Below, in pieces: positions 46,588-58,658 of a stretch of 64,000 nucleotides of DNA (position 1 is the stretch's first letter; each line of letters starts with the position of its first letter). Location of the stretch: contig CM035441.1 in NCBI GenBank assembly GCA_020310875.1, positions 90,284,495 to 90,348,494 of the forward strand, read 5' to 3'. The notes under the pieces are model-generated. The model was given only the letters and a program-made list of their open reading frames with translations. It made no database searches and was not told the origin of the DNA. A program made the position numbers and the translations under genes. Source of the stretch: Ceratopteris richardii (Eukaryota > Streptophyta > Polypodiopsida > Polypodiales > Pteridaceae).

Positions 46588-48672
46588 TTTTTGGTGATCT
46601 TTGTTACTCACTACGACCGCAACGAAGGGAGATACGCTGTTGAGGCCTCTGGTGGTGAGAGAGAGAGGTTCGGCTTTGCTTTTTCCTGACGCACCGTGGA
46701 TCGAGATAATTGTAGACAGCACTTATTTGGTGGCGATCCATCACGTAGAACAGAGAAATAGGGGCAGTCGGTCACCAATGCCTGTATGCTCGCGCGATAA
46801 CAGAGAGAGTGGGCAAGCCTTGGCAACTGCGTGGCATCGTGTCAAACCAGCAGAGATTCTTTAATTGCTCCACGAGGAGAGAGTTGGCCATGTGCGCAAA
46901 GGAATCTGGCAATGATGGCGCTGCCTTCGTGGCATAGAGAGAAATTCTGTGGCGTATAGAAATCACGGCAGGAGAAAAGAGGAACTTGCACTGTCGGTGG
47001 TCCTCGCGGCTGCTTGCGCGAGTTGTGAGGAGCTCCAGAATGATTGGAGAGAGAGATGTGGTTGTTGCGCTAGATGTACGTGAGAGAGAGAGAGAAAGAG
47101 AGAGAGACAGAGAGATTGAGACAGTTGCAGGAGAGACAGTAGAGGCAGCCTGTTGGTGACAAGCATAGAGGTAGGGAGCGTTAGAGCTGTCGATGCTCAT
47201 GTGTCGCCACGAGAGAGAGAGAGATCCATGCTTGAGGGCGGTGGCGGCGCGCAGAGACGTTCGGGAGCTTGGAGGATTAGATAATCAAACAATAGTTAAT
47301 ATCAATGATAGTGGAGATGAAGCACTAAAACGTGTAGCCAGAGAGAGCACAAAAATCGAGAGGAAAATTAAGAAGTCGACATAGCTAAGGCGGTTAGATT
47401 GCAGAGAAATCAAGATGATCATGCTCTAACCTCTTATGCTTGATATATCCTGGTCAAAACATTCATAGAAGTACCTTAAGAATTCCATTAGATCATTATT
47501 CCTTGTAATACTCACTTGTGCTAATGTGTTCATACTATGTAAGGTTAATAAAGATCAAGATTCACTTGACCATTAATAGTTTTCCTCGTTATGAACATAA
47601 CACAAAAAGAATATGATCTTTTGAGGCTATCAATATGGGATAATTTCATCAATCGACTTTATTGGGATAATATCGTGGGAATCATGATAAAAGCATTTAG
47701 GGTATCGTTATTATTGTAAACAATAATGCAAATACAACATGGACATTGAAGTTTAGACACAAGTTCTTTTGAAGTCTTACCTTCGTGGTGCATCTAATGA
47801 AAAAGCAATTCAAAAATAATTTTTTCTTGAAATTGAACTGCTAGACGAGGCTATGAATTTTTTAATAAATCACTAATCTGATGTTTTGAGATATTAAATT
47901 TGAGGATGTTGATTCTTTTCTTTATTTTCAAATGTACTAACATATTTACCCCCACCCTCAAGGTTTCTTCTGTGGAACGCCTCTCCAGTGGAACGCTTCT
48001 CCAAGTATTGAAGTTGATGATTTCAGAGATTAAATGAAGTGACGAAACGCTTTGAAGACCGAAGTAAAGAGCACCTCGTGGATCGTCCTTGTGCATCTAC
48101 TCTCGAGGTTACTACGTGATTGGAGGTTTCTGTGGACTATTGAAGTAAAGAGAAGAAAAGCTATTGATGAGAAGATCAGAGACTTAGAGTAAAGGAAGGA
48201 TCCATCTGCAAAGACTGAAGCCGAAGATTGTGGGTGCCTTTTCGCACTGTAGCGAGAGGCCTCCCTTATATTTGGCCGATCCGCACTGTAGCGACAGCAT
48301 ACATTTGTATTCACCTGTTCCGCACTGTAGCGGATTTTTTGTATCACCGACCCGCACTGTAGCGGGCATCACTATATTACCGAGATTTTATTGGATGACT
48401 TCCGTCACATTTACATTGTATTATTGAGCTTTGTCTGCACATTGTATCTGGTTTCTTTAACTCCCGACGCCTACGGTCTTCCGTATACGCATGTTCGCTC
48501 GTCTCTTCTGAGAGGGTAGTGGCCGTACGAGCATCGCCACACCAGAGAATGAGAGGGCGAGGCGCCCCGCGCGCAGACCACGCTCGCCAAACAGTGGGAA
48601 CAGTGCACACACGGGGCCTCATCCAACACCGCGCCGGCTCTTCCCATTCACCTGACCTCGTGCTTCCCAACA
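45853..48672 (+). repeat. Gypsy-2 3' LTR (2.8 kb)
   Basis: Starts TGTCAGGATGAAATCCCG, ends TGCTTCCCAACA, matching the 5' LTR at both ends and through the GA-rich, ATATCGTGGGAATC and GCACTGTAGCG blocks. It is shorter than the 5' LTR by several indels. Open frames inside are not supported. Confidence 0.9.
48240..48370 (+). repeat. GCACTGTAGCG mini-repeats (3' LTR copy, intact)
   Basis: Four copies of GCACTGTAGCG at about 48245, 48290, 48330 and 48354, spaced by 25-45 bp. The 5' LTR equivalents are mutated. Confidence 0.85.
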
Positions 48673-49080
48673 GCAGCCTCTACAACAACCATTCTAGCCA
48701 CTTTATTATTTGCCTCTCTACAGACTCTTTAGCAAAACTCATTATGATATGATCATTTCCCTAATCTTTATCTCCGTTCTTTCATTGGGTAGCATTAGTA
48801 GATTTCTACTTACTAGTAGATAAGCTCCATTTTCTTTTACCCTTGATCTGCAACACATGTAATTGATCTATTCTAATTGGACTAATCTTATTGTAACAAA
48901 ATATAGAGTAACTCCTCAGATGTTGGGCCATTTGGATTGCTTTTCATCATCAAATGAATTGTGGAAGAAGAAAATTGATATTGGTCGAGAAGAGAATTCA
49001 GAAGAGTTTACAGAAGTGAACTATCTAGCAATAATTCATCAACACAAATCAACTACTCTTTCAAATCTCTAATCACATGT
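48673..49080 (-). pseudogene. Possible Copia-5 gag continuation right of Gypsy-2
   Basis: If Gypsy-2 was inserted in Copia-5, the minus strand here should hold its gag end. It reads fragments such as FAKESVERQI and RVKENGAYL between stops, compatible but not diagnostic. No CCHC knuckle was recognised. Confidence 0.3.
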
Positions 49081-49339
49081 TTTCCTACCATTAATCCCTA
49101 GTTCATTGGTGATTATGGGTGTGAAGGTACTTAGGCTTAAAATTATTTTGATGGCTTCATAATGTCTTTTTGAGCTCTCTCTAACGATTTTCCAAGACTT
49201 TCTTTGGGTTTAAATTTGATAAAAATTAGAAACGAATTCGATTGTTTTCAAATGATTTGGCTACATGGAGATTTATCTTAATTGCATTTTCATTTCTTAA
49301 TTCTTTTTAGAGGTTCCTTGGAGGGTGCGCAAGTGTGTT

Positions 49340-50330
49340 GGGAAGAGACATGGAGACCTTATGTAGTTTTCTTAGGTCTAAGTAATATAGTTGACATACA
49401 CTTGTAGGTGTTCTTGGCTAGTATTTGCACTATAAATTCAGCCCTTTAGTGTGATTTTATTGCATGCACTAAGCACATACACCTTATGTATGCTTCTATC
49501 AATATTGCTTATGTACATCCATGTGGTCATTCATATAGAAGTAACATTTTTGCATAAAGCCTTTGACATCTATAAAGAGGGTCCATGTGACTTTTTCTCA
49601 AGTAGGAGACATTGAAATGTCAGCATCTCTTTGGTGATGTGGGTGGAGCACATACCCATCTTCACCATAGGAGGTATATGCTAGTTGTTCATAGGTGCTC
49701 AATAATCCTAGTTTGCTTCTTTCAATCGAGTGGTTATATGGAGTAGAGTAAGTGATTAATTATGCATGTTTACATATTAATACTCATAGTTTTATGATTT
49801 CTATACATTTCCAAACGCTCATTTAAACTTTTAATTTTCTACATTGCTCATATCCTCATTTTGTAGTCGATAATCTAGAAAAATCTTTCTAGATTTTAGA
49901 TTTATAACTATACAATGTTTTACTTTAAACCTTAAGAAACTTATTGGTGTGAGGACATACATCCTCACAATTTCCTGCAATTTTCCTAGTCAGATTCTAC
50001 CAAAATTTTCCCACACTTTCACATGGTCACGTTTCTTTTTAGCTTTCGTAGTGTTTCTACTATTCTCTATTCATTATCATTCTAGTTAGTTAACCCTCAT
50101 CATGTCATTAGAGGAATTGGGCGCATATGGTAGATCAAGGTCTAGTAAAAAAGGTACCAAGAGGAGCTACAACTTATAGTAAAAGATCATTTTGAGATTA
50201 AAAATTTTGATGACACGAATTTTATCTATGGAAGGATCAGAGTAAAGATTTGTTACTTCAAAGGAGAAAGTGGAAACAAGGAGACAAAAACAAACTCATT
50301 CTGATCTTCCCAAATCCTTTAAGGCTAGTC
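49340..50330 (+). repeat. Second copy of the Copia-1 leader and gag start
   Basis: Aligns by eye with 320-760 plus 1898-2340, without the inverted-repeat insert and without the ATCT microsatellite. Between about 49960 and 50160 it has 200 bp that Copia-1 lacks. From 50175 it reads DHFEIKNFDDTNF, the gag start seen at 2246. It decays after about 50330, so this is a 5' fragment of the same family. Confidence 0.8.
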
Positions 50331-52470
50331 TCTTACAAGCGAGTACAATAGATGTAGGTCTACATATTAATTCATCTTGAGAACTTTGTGCGGCATATCA
50401 ATAGTGTGAATAACAATTTTTTCTATGTCTAAAGTAGTGAGCAAAATAGACTCACCAAAAGTGGCCATGTGGAAAGGACATTAGGAAAAACTCAAATCAT
50501 TATGGAGTGTGCACAAAAGATCCGATGTAAGTTAATGTACATTCATAACATCAAACTTACAAGAGAGTTCAACATGAAATCCACTACCAAAGTGTTTATG
50601 ATCACTTTACAAAGCTTGAGAACCACTTCAAACATGATGATAAAGGTTGGAAATAGTGTTTCGAAACACTCCACAAACTTGAGATGCGACACAATCCTTC
50701 AACAATGTCATCATTAAAATGCACTAGCAAGTTGGAGGAACAAGAGTGGGAGGGTGGGAAAAAGTGGTAGAAAGCAGTGGGTGGGAGGGCTACTAGCATT
50801 CCAAATGCTCTTAAAGCATATGGAAGAACATGAAACAAATTTCACCACCAAAAGAATGCCATCAACAGAACCACCACTACCTCTAAAAGCACCACCAAGA
50901 AATGAACAACCAAGACCTCCAGCTAATGCTCTCATACCATATACAGACTACACGTGTGGAAGCAAAATGAAAAGAAAAGTGTACTCACAATATGAAAGAG
51001 TCTGAGACTCAAAAGGGAGTGCACCATGAAATGGGAAAACTCACATGGACTAGATGTCAAGAGCATTGAATAATCTGCTCAAACTTTGAACCAAGTACAA
51101 AGTGGTAGGGAGACCCTCCTTATATAGATTTCAAGGGGGCCATGCAAAGTACATCATTTGTGTGATAATTCCCCTTCAGGGATAATGAACGCACTACTAA
51201 AAGCAAATGGCGAGGTACCAAAATAATCTGAGATATAATATAAAAAGGAAATGAAATGAGAATGGAGTGTGTCCTAGATATAAAGATGGAGATACACTCT
51301 CATATTCTGAACATATACATCTTGAATCAAGATGCCCTTTTGCATCTAGTCACTAATATACACTTTCACCATAATTGGTTCATACAACTTAAAATTTCAA
51401 ATAGTTAAATTTTGAAGTTACTACTCACATCCCCGTCAACTTTCGTATCTCGTTGCATCACTATACCATGATATTGACTATTAAAGAGAATGTGTTCATT
51501 TGAAAAGCAATGGCAACACTTTCTATGCAGAATGAAACAACATATCACATGAAAGAGGAACACAAAGGTTGAAGAAAACATGCAAAGCGTATTGTCTTTC
51601 GGTGGAGGAAGATAGAACTTTCAGTCAAATGCATAGAGAAAATATACCAAATATTTTCTTCAATCAAATGTGGAGGAAGAAAGAACTTTTCAATCAAATG
51701 CATAGAGAACTCTTGAATCAAATGCAGAGAGAAAATGTACCAAATGAGAGGTGAAGAAAGATATAATGATTTTGTTGAAAGATTATAAATGGAGTGTTGA
51801 AATGACAAAGCACTACTAACACTTAGCAATAACAAACAAGAACAAAGACATGCTCTCTTTTTTATTTGAGAAGAAATGCATAAAATGTTCAAAAAATGTC
51901 TTATTTTCCTATTCCACAATGAAAAACATTATTCCAGGTTCGATAAAGACCATGAAAAACCACCATTGAAGCATCAGATTCATGAAGAAGCTTACTAAAT
52001 TATTTTCAACGGCAAAAAAGGCCATCGAATGATCTAGCAGCTTGTGTTAGAGTTTCCAATTTCAGAAACTAGTGGCAAAAATTCCGAAAACAAAGAAATT
52101 TAATCTCTTGATATAGCACTTGGCACTCTTGATGTGGGATTTATGTTCTCATTCTTATTAAGAGTTTCATTTAATCTCCATGGAGAAATAAAATACACTT
52201 TTGGAGGGTCAGTATAAATAACATCACATCATTTGGCACTAGCATAAACATTGGAGGAGCTTTGCTACATACTTCTATTCTAGCTCATCAAGCTATTCTA
52301 GTTACCACTTGAGCACTATGACCTTAATCAACCACAAATGTAAAGAAAACCACATATCAATCCAACACAACTCTATAGAATGTGAAATGAGCTAAGAAAA
52401 AATAACAAAAACATTGATCCTTATAGTCCAATAATCAAATCATTACAAAATTATATGTTTACAAAGTTCA
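50331..52470. other. Unassigned sequence
   Basis: No recognised coding region. The 83-codon plus frame at 50754-51005 (Pro-rich middle, PPLPLKAPPRNEQPRPPANA) has no known match. 51600-51750 contains about four degenerate copies of an ATCAAATGCATAGAGAA unit. Confidence 0.35.
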
Positions 52471-52479
52471 ACAAACCTT

Positions 52480-53140
52480 TTACAATAGAAGATGATCGTA
52501 TAAATGCTCAGCCTCTTCCATAGCAACATCTTTAGGGACTTGAGAAGGTACTGAGGGCTTTTCTTCCTCTAGAACTCGATCCTCAAGGTCAACCATGTCT
52601 CCTAACTCATCTGCCAAAGGTGATACAAGGTCCCTTGATGTAGGCTGGAATCTCTGTATGTCAGCTTTATGTTTCTTACCAACCTCCTGCTCCTCATCTG
52701 GGCATTCATTCAAGCCATTAATCTGCATCCTAATGAATCTTGAATTGGGCTTCATCCTTCTCTAAAACAATGCAGTGCTGGAACATTTTGAGAGCAGAGG
52801 TGAGTGTTGTCCTTGAGAACAAACAAATCAATTACAAATGATGCCAAAAGAGTGCCAATGAGCAAGATTGAATTAGAAGTACTTGTGCGAGAAAACAAGT
52901 CCAAGATCCAATCATCATCATTGGAGAACAATTGGATTAACCTCATTATAAGCTTTTGGGGCTTTTGATAAGGATTAAGGAGTGACTTGTATCCTGACAC
53001 ATGAGGAAGATTCTTTGTAATTGCAAGGAACATTAGCACAATCAAAATTCCATTCTCACTAAAATGTTCCATGACCCTTCTTTTACTAACTTCATCATAG
53101 TACCCAACAATAAGGTAATCCATAGCACTAACGAACCTAT
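52480..53140 (-). pseudogene. DNA N4/N6-methyltransferase-like remnant
   Basis: The minus frame 53123-52752 reads NPYQKPQKLIMRLIQLFSND followed by DDWILDLFSRTSTS. This closely follows the N6/N4 amino-methyltransferase layout NP-x-QKP-x-L-x(n)-D-x-VLD-x-FSGTGTT. In the SAM-binding motif both key Gly are replaced (Arg and Ser), so it is dead or diverged. The catalytic DPPY-type motif, expected upstream or downstream depending on class, was not seen. A second frame, 52755-52480, gives an acidic tail (DEEQEVGKKHKADIQRF). It is a transposon- or transfer-derived fragment of unknown parent. Confidence 0.5.
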
Positions 53141-54671
53141 GTCATGGCATGTGATTTACATTTGCCTTTAACCTACAAATTTATAAGTATAAGAACAATG
53201 TCACGTGCAATTTCTAGAAAGAGACAAAAAGCAAGTACATACCATGTAAGACACTCGACAACATGACACCTTGACTTTAATGCTATTGAGACCAATTAGG
53301 ATTTCTCCCTACTATGAAAAATGACAATCCTCTAGAGTGGTGACATGGTCAATTCAACAAAACTTGTAACCATCTTTCGTATCTATGGGTGCTTGAATGG
53401 CTCATCATCATTAATAGAACCACTCATTCTAAAAGGGTATGGGATGTCTGCTATTAAAAGGGAGTAATGTCTCCTAGGTAGTATTGTACAAATGTAATTT
53501 ACATGATCACAATATGTATTGTAATACAATGGCCTTAGGGATCTATGGGGTTTGAAAAACATTTTAGTCTAGAGGACTCATCCTTGAGCTCCATCTCCTC
53601 TTTGCCTTTATTCTAGACTTCTCATTGCCTTTTGGATATGAGCAAGGAAGGTAGAAGGATATTCTTCATTTGGCTCACCACTCTTCTTTTGAGGTTTCTG
53701 TTAACAAAGGAAGAGTGTCAACTGAAAGATTTTTTACAAAGTGTAACATATAACAATGGTTCTTGAAGCTTAACATTGAATAAATCAATGCTTGGAGACT
53801 TAAATTAATAGATAGTTAGAGACCAACTGCCATATAACTTAGTTCAAGTTGATGCTTCTATCGACTAGTGGCAAACTATACTTGAAGTCAGGTGTGTGGT
53901 ACAATACAATGCCTAACATCGAAATGCTAGTGAAATTCGATGTCTGGCATCAAATTTGGACTAAAGCTTGTTGTTTCACGTAGCAATTCTCTGATATTCA
54001 ATGCTAGGCATGAACGTCTAGCATGTGTATTCGTATAAATTGATGCCCTGCATCAAATAGCACCAACTACTCAAGAAACTCAATCATATTATATTGTAAC
54101 GAGCAAGAGAACTCACCCACGCATGGAACAATATAAAGTATTTTGACAATGCTTTGTATGAGGAGGTTGTCAGGTACTCTAACTGGACTTCACTCCATGT
54201 GAAGCACCCAAGCCTCCTCATCATCACCTCTTTGAATCTTCATATAAACTTTGTGATTGCATTGGGAATTTCAAAACAACATGATAAGTTAGTGAAAGAG
54301 CGAGAAAAACTGATCAATGACAAGACTCTATTTACTTATTTAGCTTGATGACCATCTCCTCAAGGCTTAGGTCTTTGGAAATGACCCTTGATAATGTTGA
54401 AATTATCAAAGTGGCATCCTTTATGTCTTAGAATGCTCTCAGGGTGTCAGGTTCATATCCTCAACAGTCTCATCAATGGAGAGATTAGCTTTCTTTCCCT
54501 TTCCTTTTACATCCCCCTAAGGATCTATTTTTGTGTCTTTCTATTTTTGTTGTTTGATGTCTTTTTCTCCCACATTGTGAATATTTTATCCTAAAGATCC
54601 TAGATTTCCCATGTCTTGAAGGCAAGTTGGAACCATGGGTCAGATTTACAAAATGCATCTCACTTCACATT
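53141..54671. other. Unassigned sequence left of Copia-3
   Basis: Nothing coding is supported. Between 53905 and 54055 a short word of the type ATGC(C/T)AGGCATC recurs four or five times in both orientations. The last bases, TTCACATTG, abut the truncated LTR. Confidence 0.4.
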
Positions 54672-54931
54672 GTACAATTCCGGTGCGATCACGGTGTCAG
54701 TCCAGTGACAGTCTGGTTAAGTTTGGGTGAATTTTTTCAGTGAATTTAGAGCACAGTCTTATACGTTGAGCGTCAGAAACTTTGCTAAGCTATTGATTGA
54801 TTACAGAGGTGTTCTAAATCACACTAGCTTAGTTCCTCTTGGGTGTGGCGAATTCCGCATGCTTAATAAGGTTCAGCCTTCGTCGCGTCGACAAGAAGTG
54901 GTATCAGGAAGAGCCGAGTAAAACCACATCA
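54672..54931 (+). repeat. Copia-3 5' LTR, 3' part only
   Basis: Begins abruptly at TACAATTCCGGTGCGATCAC and ends ACCACATCA, matching 60260-60519 with about ten differences. Roughly 900 bp of its 5' side are missing. Confidence 0.9.
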
Positions 54932-54932
54932 G

Positions 54933-54945
54933 TGGTATCAGAGCC
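54933..54945 (+). promoter_or_regulatory. Copia-3 primer binding site, tRNA-iMet
   Basis: TGGTATCAGAGCC, the standard plant initiator tRNA-Met complement, one base after the LTR end. Related TGGTATCAG and TATCAGAGC words recur within the next 90 bp of the leader. Confidence 0.92.
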
Positions 54946-55264
54946 AAAATATCCACCCTCAATTGGCGTCAAAGCCAAGGATATATCCAAGAGAAAGGGC
55001 GAATCGACTACAAGTGGATATCAGAGCTAGGGGTATCTAATCAGAGCAGGCTAAGACCCAAGAGCCGAAAGATTCTGAAAAGTAGAAAGGTTCTCAAGGA
55101 ACAACCGGAAGTGAAGATACAAGAGAAGTCGAAAACTTTCATAAGGAAAGGAGAACGCTGAAGAGATCAACAGCAAACGGTATCAAGAAGTATTCTGAAG
55201 TCATCCTCAAGAGTAAAGGTTTGTGAAAGGTAAAACCCTTAACATCATACTCACTGGAAAAATT

Positions 55265-56721
55265 ATGGCAGACCACATTGCTATTGACAAAGTGGACAGA
55301 GATAACTATCCTGCATGGGTAATGCGCATGGAAGCCTTACTTATGAGTAAGGACTTAATGATGTATGTGACCGGAGAAGAAAAGAAGCCGACTTTCGAAG
55401 ATGATAGTCAATCGGAAAAAGAAGAACTAGAAGCCTTGAAGCTGGGCAGAAGAAAGATTCAACGGCAAGAGCCTACATCTATAATACCGTAACAGACCAT
55501 CCACTATCGCACATTAGAGGTCTCGAGAAAGCAGAGGACATATGGAGCGCATTGGAAGATCATTTCCAAAATACTACGAATGCTAGGAAGGCTAGCTTAT
55601 GGTCCCAATTTACGACATTCAAAAAGAAATCGAGTCAAAGCATTAGTGACTATGTTACTAAAATGAAGGACCTAGCAGATAGTCTTGGATCCATAAATGA
55701 AGAAGTCGAAGATCACAGATTGATAGCGCAAGTGCTCACAGGTTTGAGAGGAGATGAAAGGTGGAAACCTTTCGTACTCTCAACTGAACTTTCTTTAAAT
55801 CATTTCGTGCTAGATTTAAATCAGTTGCTTGGTTTGATGCTCACATATGAGCAAGACCTGAAAGAAGATGTAGATAAAGGACAAAGTTCAGCGATGTACA
55901 TGAAGAACAAGAAGAAAGACAAAGGTAAACCAAAAGACGAAGAAGAGTCAAGCTCTCAGGCCTATTACGCAAGAGGTAAAGGCAGTGGAAGAGGAAGAGC
56001 AAGAGGTTTTGGAAGAGGAAGAAGTAGCCAGAATACCAACAAGAAGGCTTGCTGGATTTGTGGATTAAGTAATCATCTGGCTTATGACTGTTGGCACAAT
56101 CAACAAGGATCAAATCAGAATCAGAACAATAATAGAAGAATTAGGAGCGGAAGATATCAAAGAGGCAAACACGGCCAAAGAGGTGGTTATGGTAGAGGTG
56201 GAGCGAGAAGTTGGGGACAGAATCAATCCTACAACACCACCTACAACAACTACGCAAATGACACGCAGAATGAAAGTCATACATCGTTGATGATGAACTC
56301 TATCAGCACATCAGAAAATGAAGACCTAAAGGTATTTTACATTGATTCTGGATGCTCTAATCATTTGTCAGGAAATATAGAACTGATGTCAGAACTAGAA
56401 AAAGATAGTTCTAGTCACACTGTTCAAACAGGTGACAATACGAGACATAACGTACATTCAATTGGAAAAGTGAAATGCAAGAGTGGAGCAGATTTGCTAA
56501 GCAATTTTTTGTATGTTCCAACAATACCGAAAAATTTGATCAGTGTGGGACAGATAGTTGAAAAAGGTTTTCAGGTCAGATTTACAAACAAAGGAGTATT
56601 TGTAGAAGATCCCGAGAATGGATATAATCAGATCATTTTTGGAAAGAAAGAAGGAAGACTCTTTACTTTAAGAGTACAAGGGAACGTCGGCCAAGCATTG
56701 CTCACACATGTGAGAAGGTGA
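55265..56721 (+). pseudogene. Copia-3 gag and protease
   Basis: Start chosen at ATG 55265 (MADHIAIDKVDRDNYPAW), the usual copia gag opening. A frameshift near 55460 moves the frame to one that runs to 56721. Capsid blocks include AEDIWSALEDHFQNTTNARK and SQSISDYVTKMKDLADSLGS. A Gly/Arg-rich stretch precedes the knuckle CWICGLSNHLAYDC (about 56053-56094). The protease signature IDSGCSNHLSGN is at about 56340, followed by FLYVPTIPKNLISVGQIVEK. A second frameshift near 56715 leads to the GAG-pre-integrase motif LWHKRLGHFN. Confidence 0.9.
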
Positions 56722-56834
56722 TTACAGAACTTGATCTATGGCATAAGAGATTAGGTCATTTCAATGAAAAAGGAATTAAAGATATGATCGCAAATTAGTA
56801 TGTACTGGGATTACCGAACATATAGAATCAACAT

Positions 56835-58658
56835 ATGATTCAGAAGTGCGAAGCATGTCAGATGGGAAAAGCCCACAGACTACCTTTCCAGAAAAAAGGA
56901 TTCAAACATGATGGAGTACTCGAGCTTATTCATACAAATGTATGGGGGCCAACGAAAGAAGGATCAATCAGCGGATCGAGGTACTATGTCTTATTCATTG
57001 ATGATGCAACAAGGTGGATAACTCTTTATGTTTTGAAAGAGAAATCAAAAGTGTTTGGAGCTTTCAGGCATTTTCATGCATATGTTGAAAGACTTACCGG
57101 ACGAAAACTTAAAAGACTGAGGTCTGATGGAGGGGGAGAATACTTCTCCCGGGAATTCATTGACTATCTTTGGAACGCAGGTATAAAGAGAGAAATAACT
57201 TGCAGGTATACACCACAACAAAATGGAGTAGCAGAAAGAAGGAACCGAGTTCTAGTTGAATTTGCACGAACTATGCAAAACGAAAAAGATTGTCCAAATT
57301 ATCTTTGGGCTGAAGCTGTAAACATAGCTACATACTTTGTAAACAGATTACCATGTACAGCATTAGAAGGAATGACCCCTTATGAAGCTTGGTGGGGAAA
57401 GAAGCCAACACTTGATCATTGCAAAGTGTTTGGATCAGTAGCGTATGCTTATGTACCATCACAACTGAGACATAAGCTTGAACTGAAAGCAAATGATGAA
57501 AGCTGGTATGCAGATCAAAGTCATACGACTGAAGAAATTGAAGAAGAGGTAAGAAAGAAAGAGAAAGGAAAATCAATTGTGCAGGTGAACAAAGATGAAG
57601 ATCATATGCAGGCAAGTACATACAGGATCGGATCAGGTATGAGAAATGAAGATGAAGAAGTGTATTCAGACACTTATGAAGAACCAAGAAGGTCAAGCAG
57701 GACTAGAAGACAACCAGAAAGGAATTCATATGATACCTCATACATAACTCAGAAAGATTACGCATATATGGTCAAACATGATGAAGAACCACAGAGCTAT
57801 GATGAAGCTAAAGGCAAGAAGCAATGGGAAGAAGCAATGAAAGAAGAAATCAGCGCACTGGAGGAGAACAAGACATGGGAACTTGTTCCGAAACCAAATG
57901 GTAAGAAATTAATCGGAAATAAATGGGTTTTCAAAGTAAAGAAATTTGCAGATGGAAGGATAGCCAGACACAAAGCAAGGCTGCTGGTCAAAGGCTATGC
58001 CCAGACGCATGGCATAGATTATGATGAGACGTTTAGTCCAGTGGCAAGAATGTCAACCATAAGGACAGTAATTGTTGTAGCTGCATTGAAAGGATGGAAG
58101 CTAAGTCAGCTAGATATAAAGAACGCATTTCTGAATGGATACATTTCTGATGAAGTGTACATGGAACAACCTGAAGGGTTCGAAAGTTTCAGACACCCAA
58201 ACTTTGTCTACAGATTAAGAAAAGCACTTTATGGACTGAAGCAAGCTCCAAGAGCTTGGAATTACAGACTTGTGAAATATCTGAATGAACTTGGATACCA
58301 AAGTTCGAAGGCAGACGCAAGTCTACTCATAAAGAAAACAGAAGAAGGTATGATCTACATTTCTATTTATGTAGACGACTTAATAATCACAGGAACCTCA
58401 GATGAAGGGATTACAGAAGTAAAGAAACTACTCAAAAGAGAGTTCAAGATTAGTGACCTAGGGAAGTTATCATATTTCTTAGGAATGGAAATCACATACA
58501 CAGATCATGGTGTATATGTTTCACAAGAAAGGTATCTCCTAAACTTACTGAAGAAGTTTAATATGGAGAATTGCAGAGAAGCTTCAACACCGCTTGAAGT
58601 AAATCATAAACTCAGCAGATACAGTTGTGCAGAGTTTAAAGATATGAAGAGATATTAG
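56835..58658 (+). pseudogene. Copia-3 integrase and reverse transcriptase
   Basis: Open for 607 codons. The integrase zinc part CEACQMGK is followed by LIHTNVWGPTKEGS, where the first catalytic Asp (normally HTDVWGP) is Asn. The second Asp is in RSDGGGEY and the Glu in NGVAERRNR. After FGSVAYAYVPSQLRHKLELK the KCIFVGY block is missing, an in-frame deletion. RT blocks are complete: WELVPKPNGKKLIGNKWVFK, LLVKGYAQTHGIDYDETFSP, LDIKNAFLNG, VYMEQPEGFE, YGLKQAPRAWN and YVDDLIITG with YVDD at 58368-58379. The stop at 58656-58658 follows FKDMKRY. Confidence 0.92.

Larger units (their letters stand above)
28150..48672 (+). mobile_element. Gypsy-2: non-autonomous gypsy-type element with gag-like ORF (TR-GAG/LARD-like), carrying a CACTA insertion
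   Basis: Long direct LTRs (28150-31370 and 45853-48672) start TGTC and end CTTCCCAACA. A tRNA-Trp-type primer site follows the 5' LTR and a GGTTTAGTGGGG polypurine tract precedes the 3' LTR. Once the CACTA insertion (31648-42456) is removed, the internal region is about 3.7 kb and encodes only a gag-like ORF; no protease, RT or integrase is visible. It would need a related autonomous element; the shared primer site and polypurine tract point to a Gypsy-1-like partner. GCAG occurs at both outer flanks but a clean 5-bp duplication is not resolved. Confidence 0.85.

Noticed and set aside
57328-57991. Minus-strand frames inside Copia-3 pol
   Set aside because: Antisense shadows of the 607-codon integrase-RT frame.
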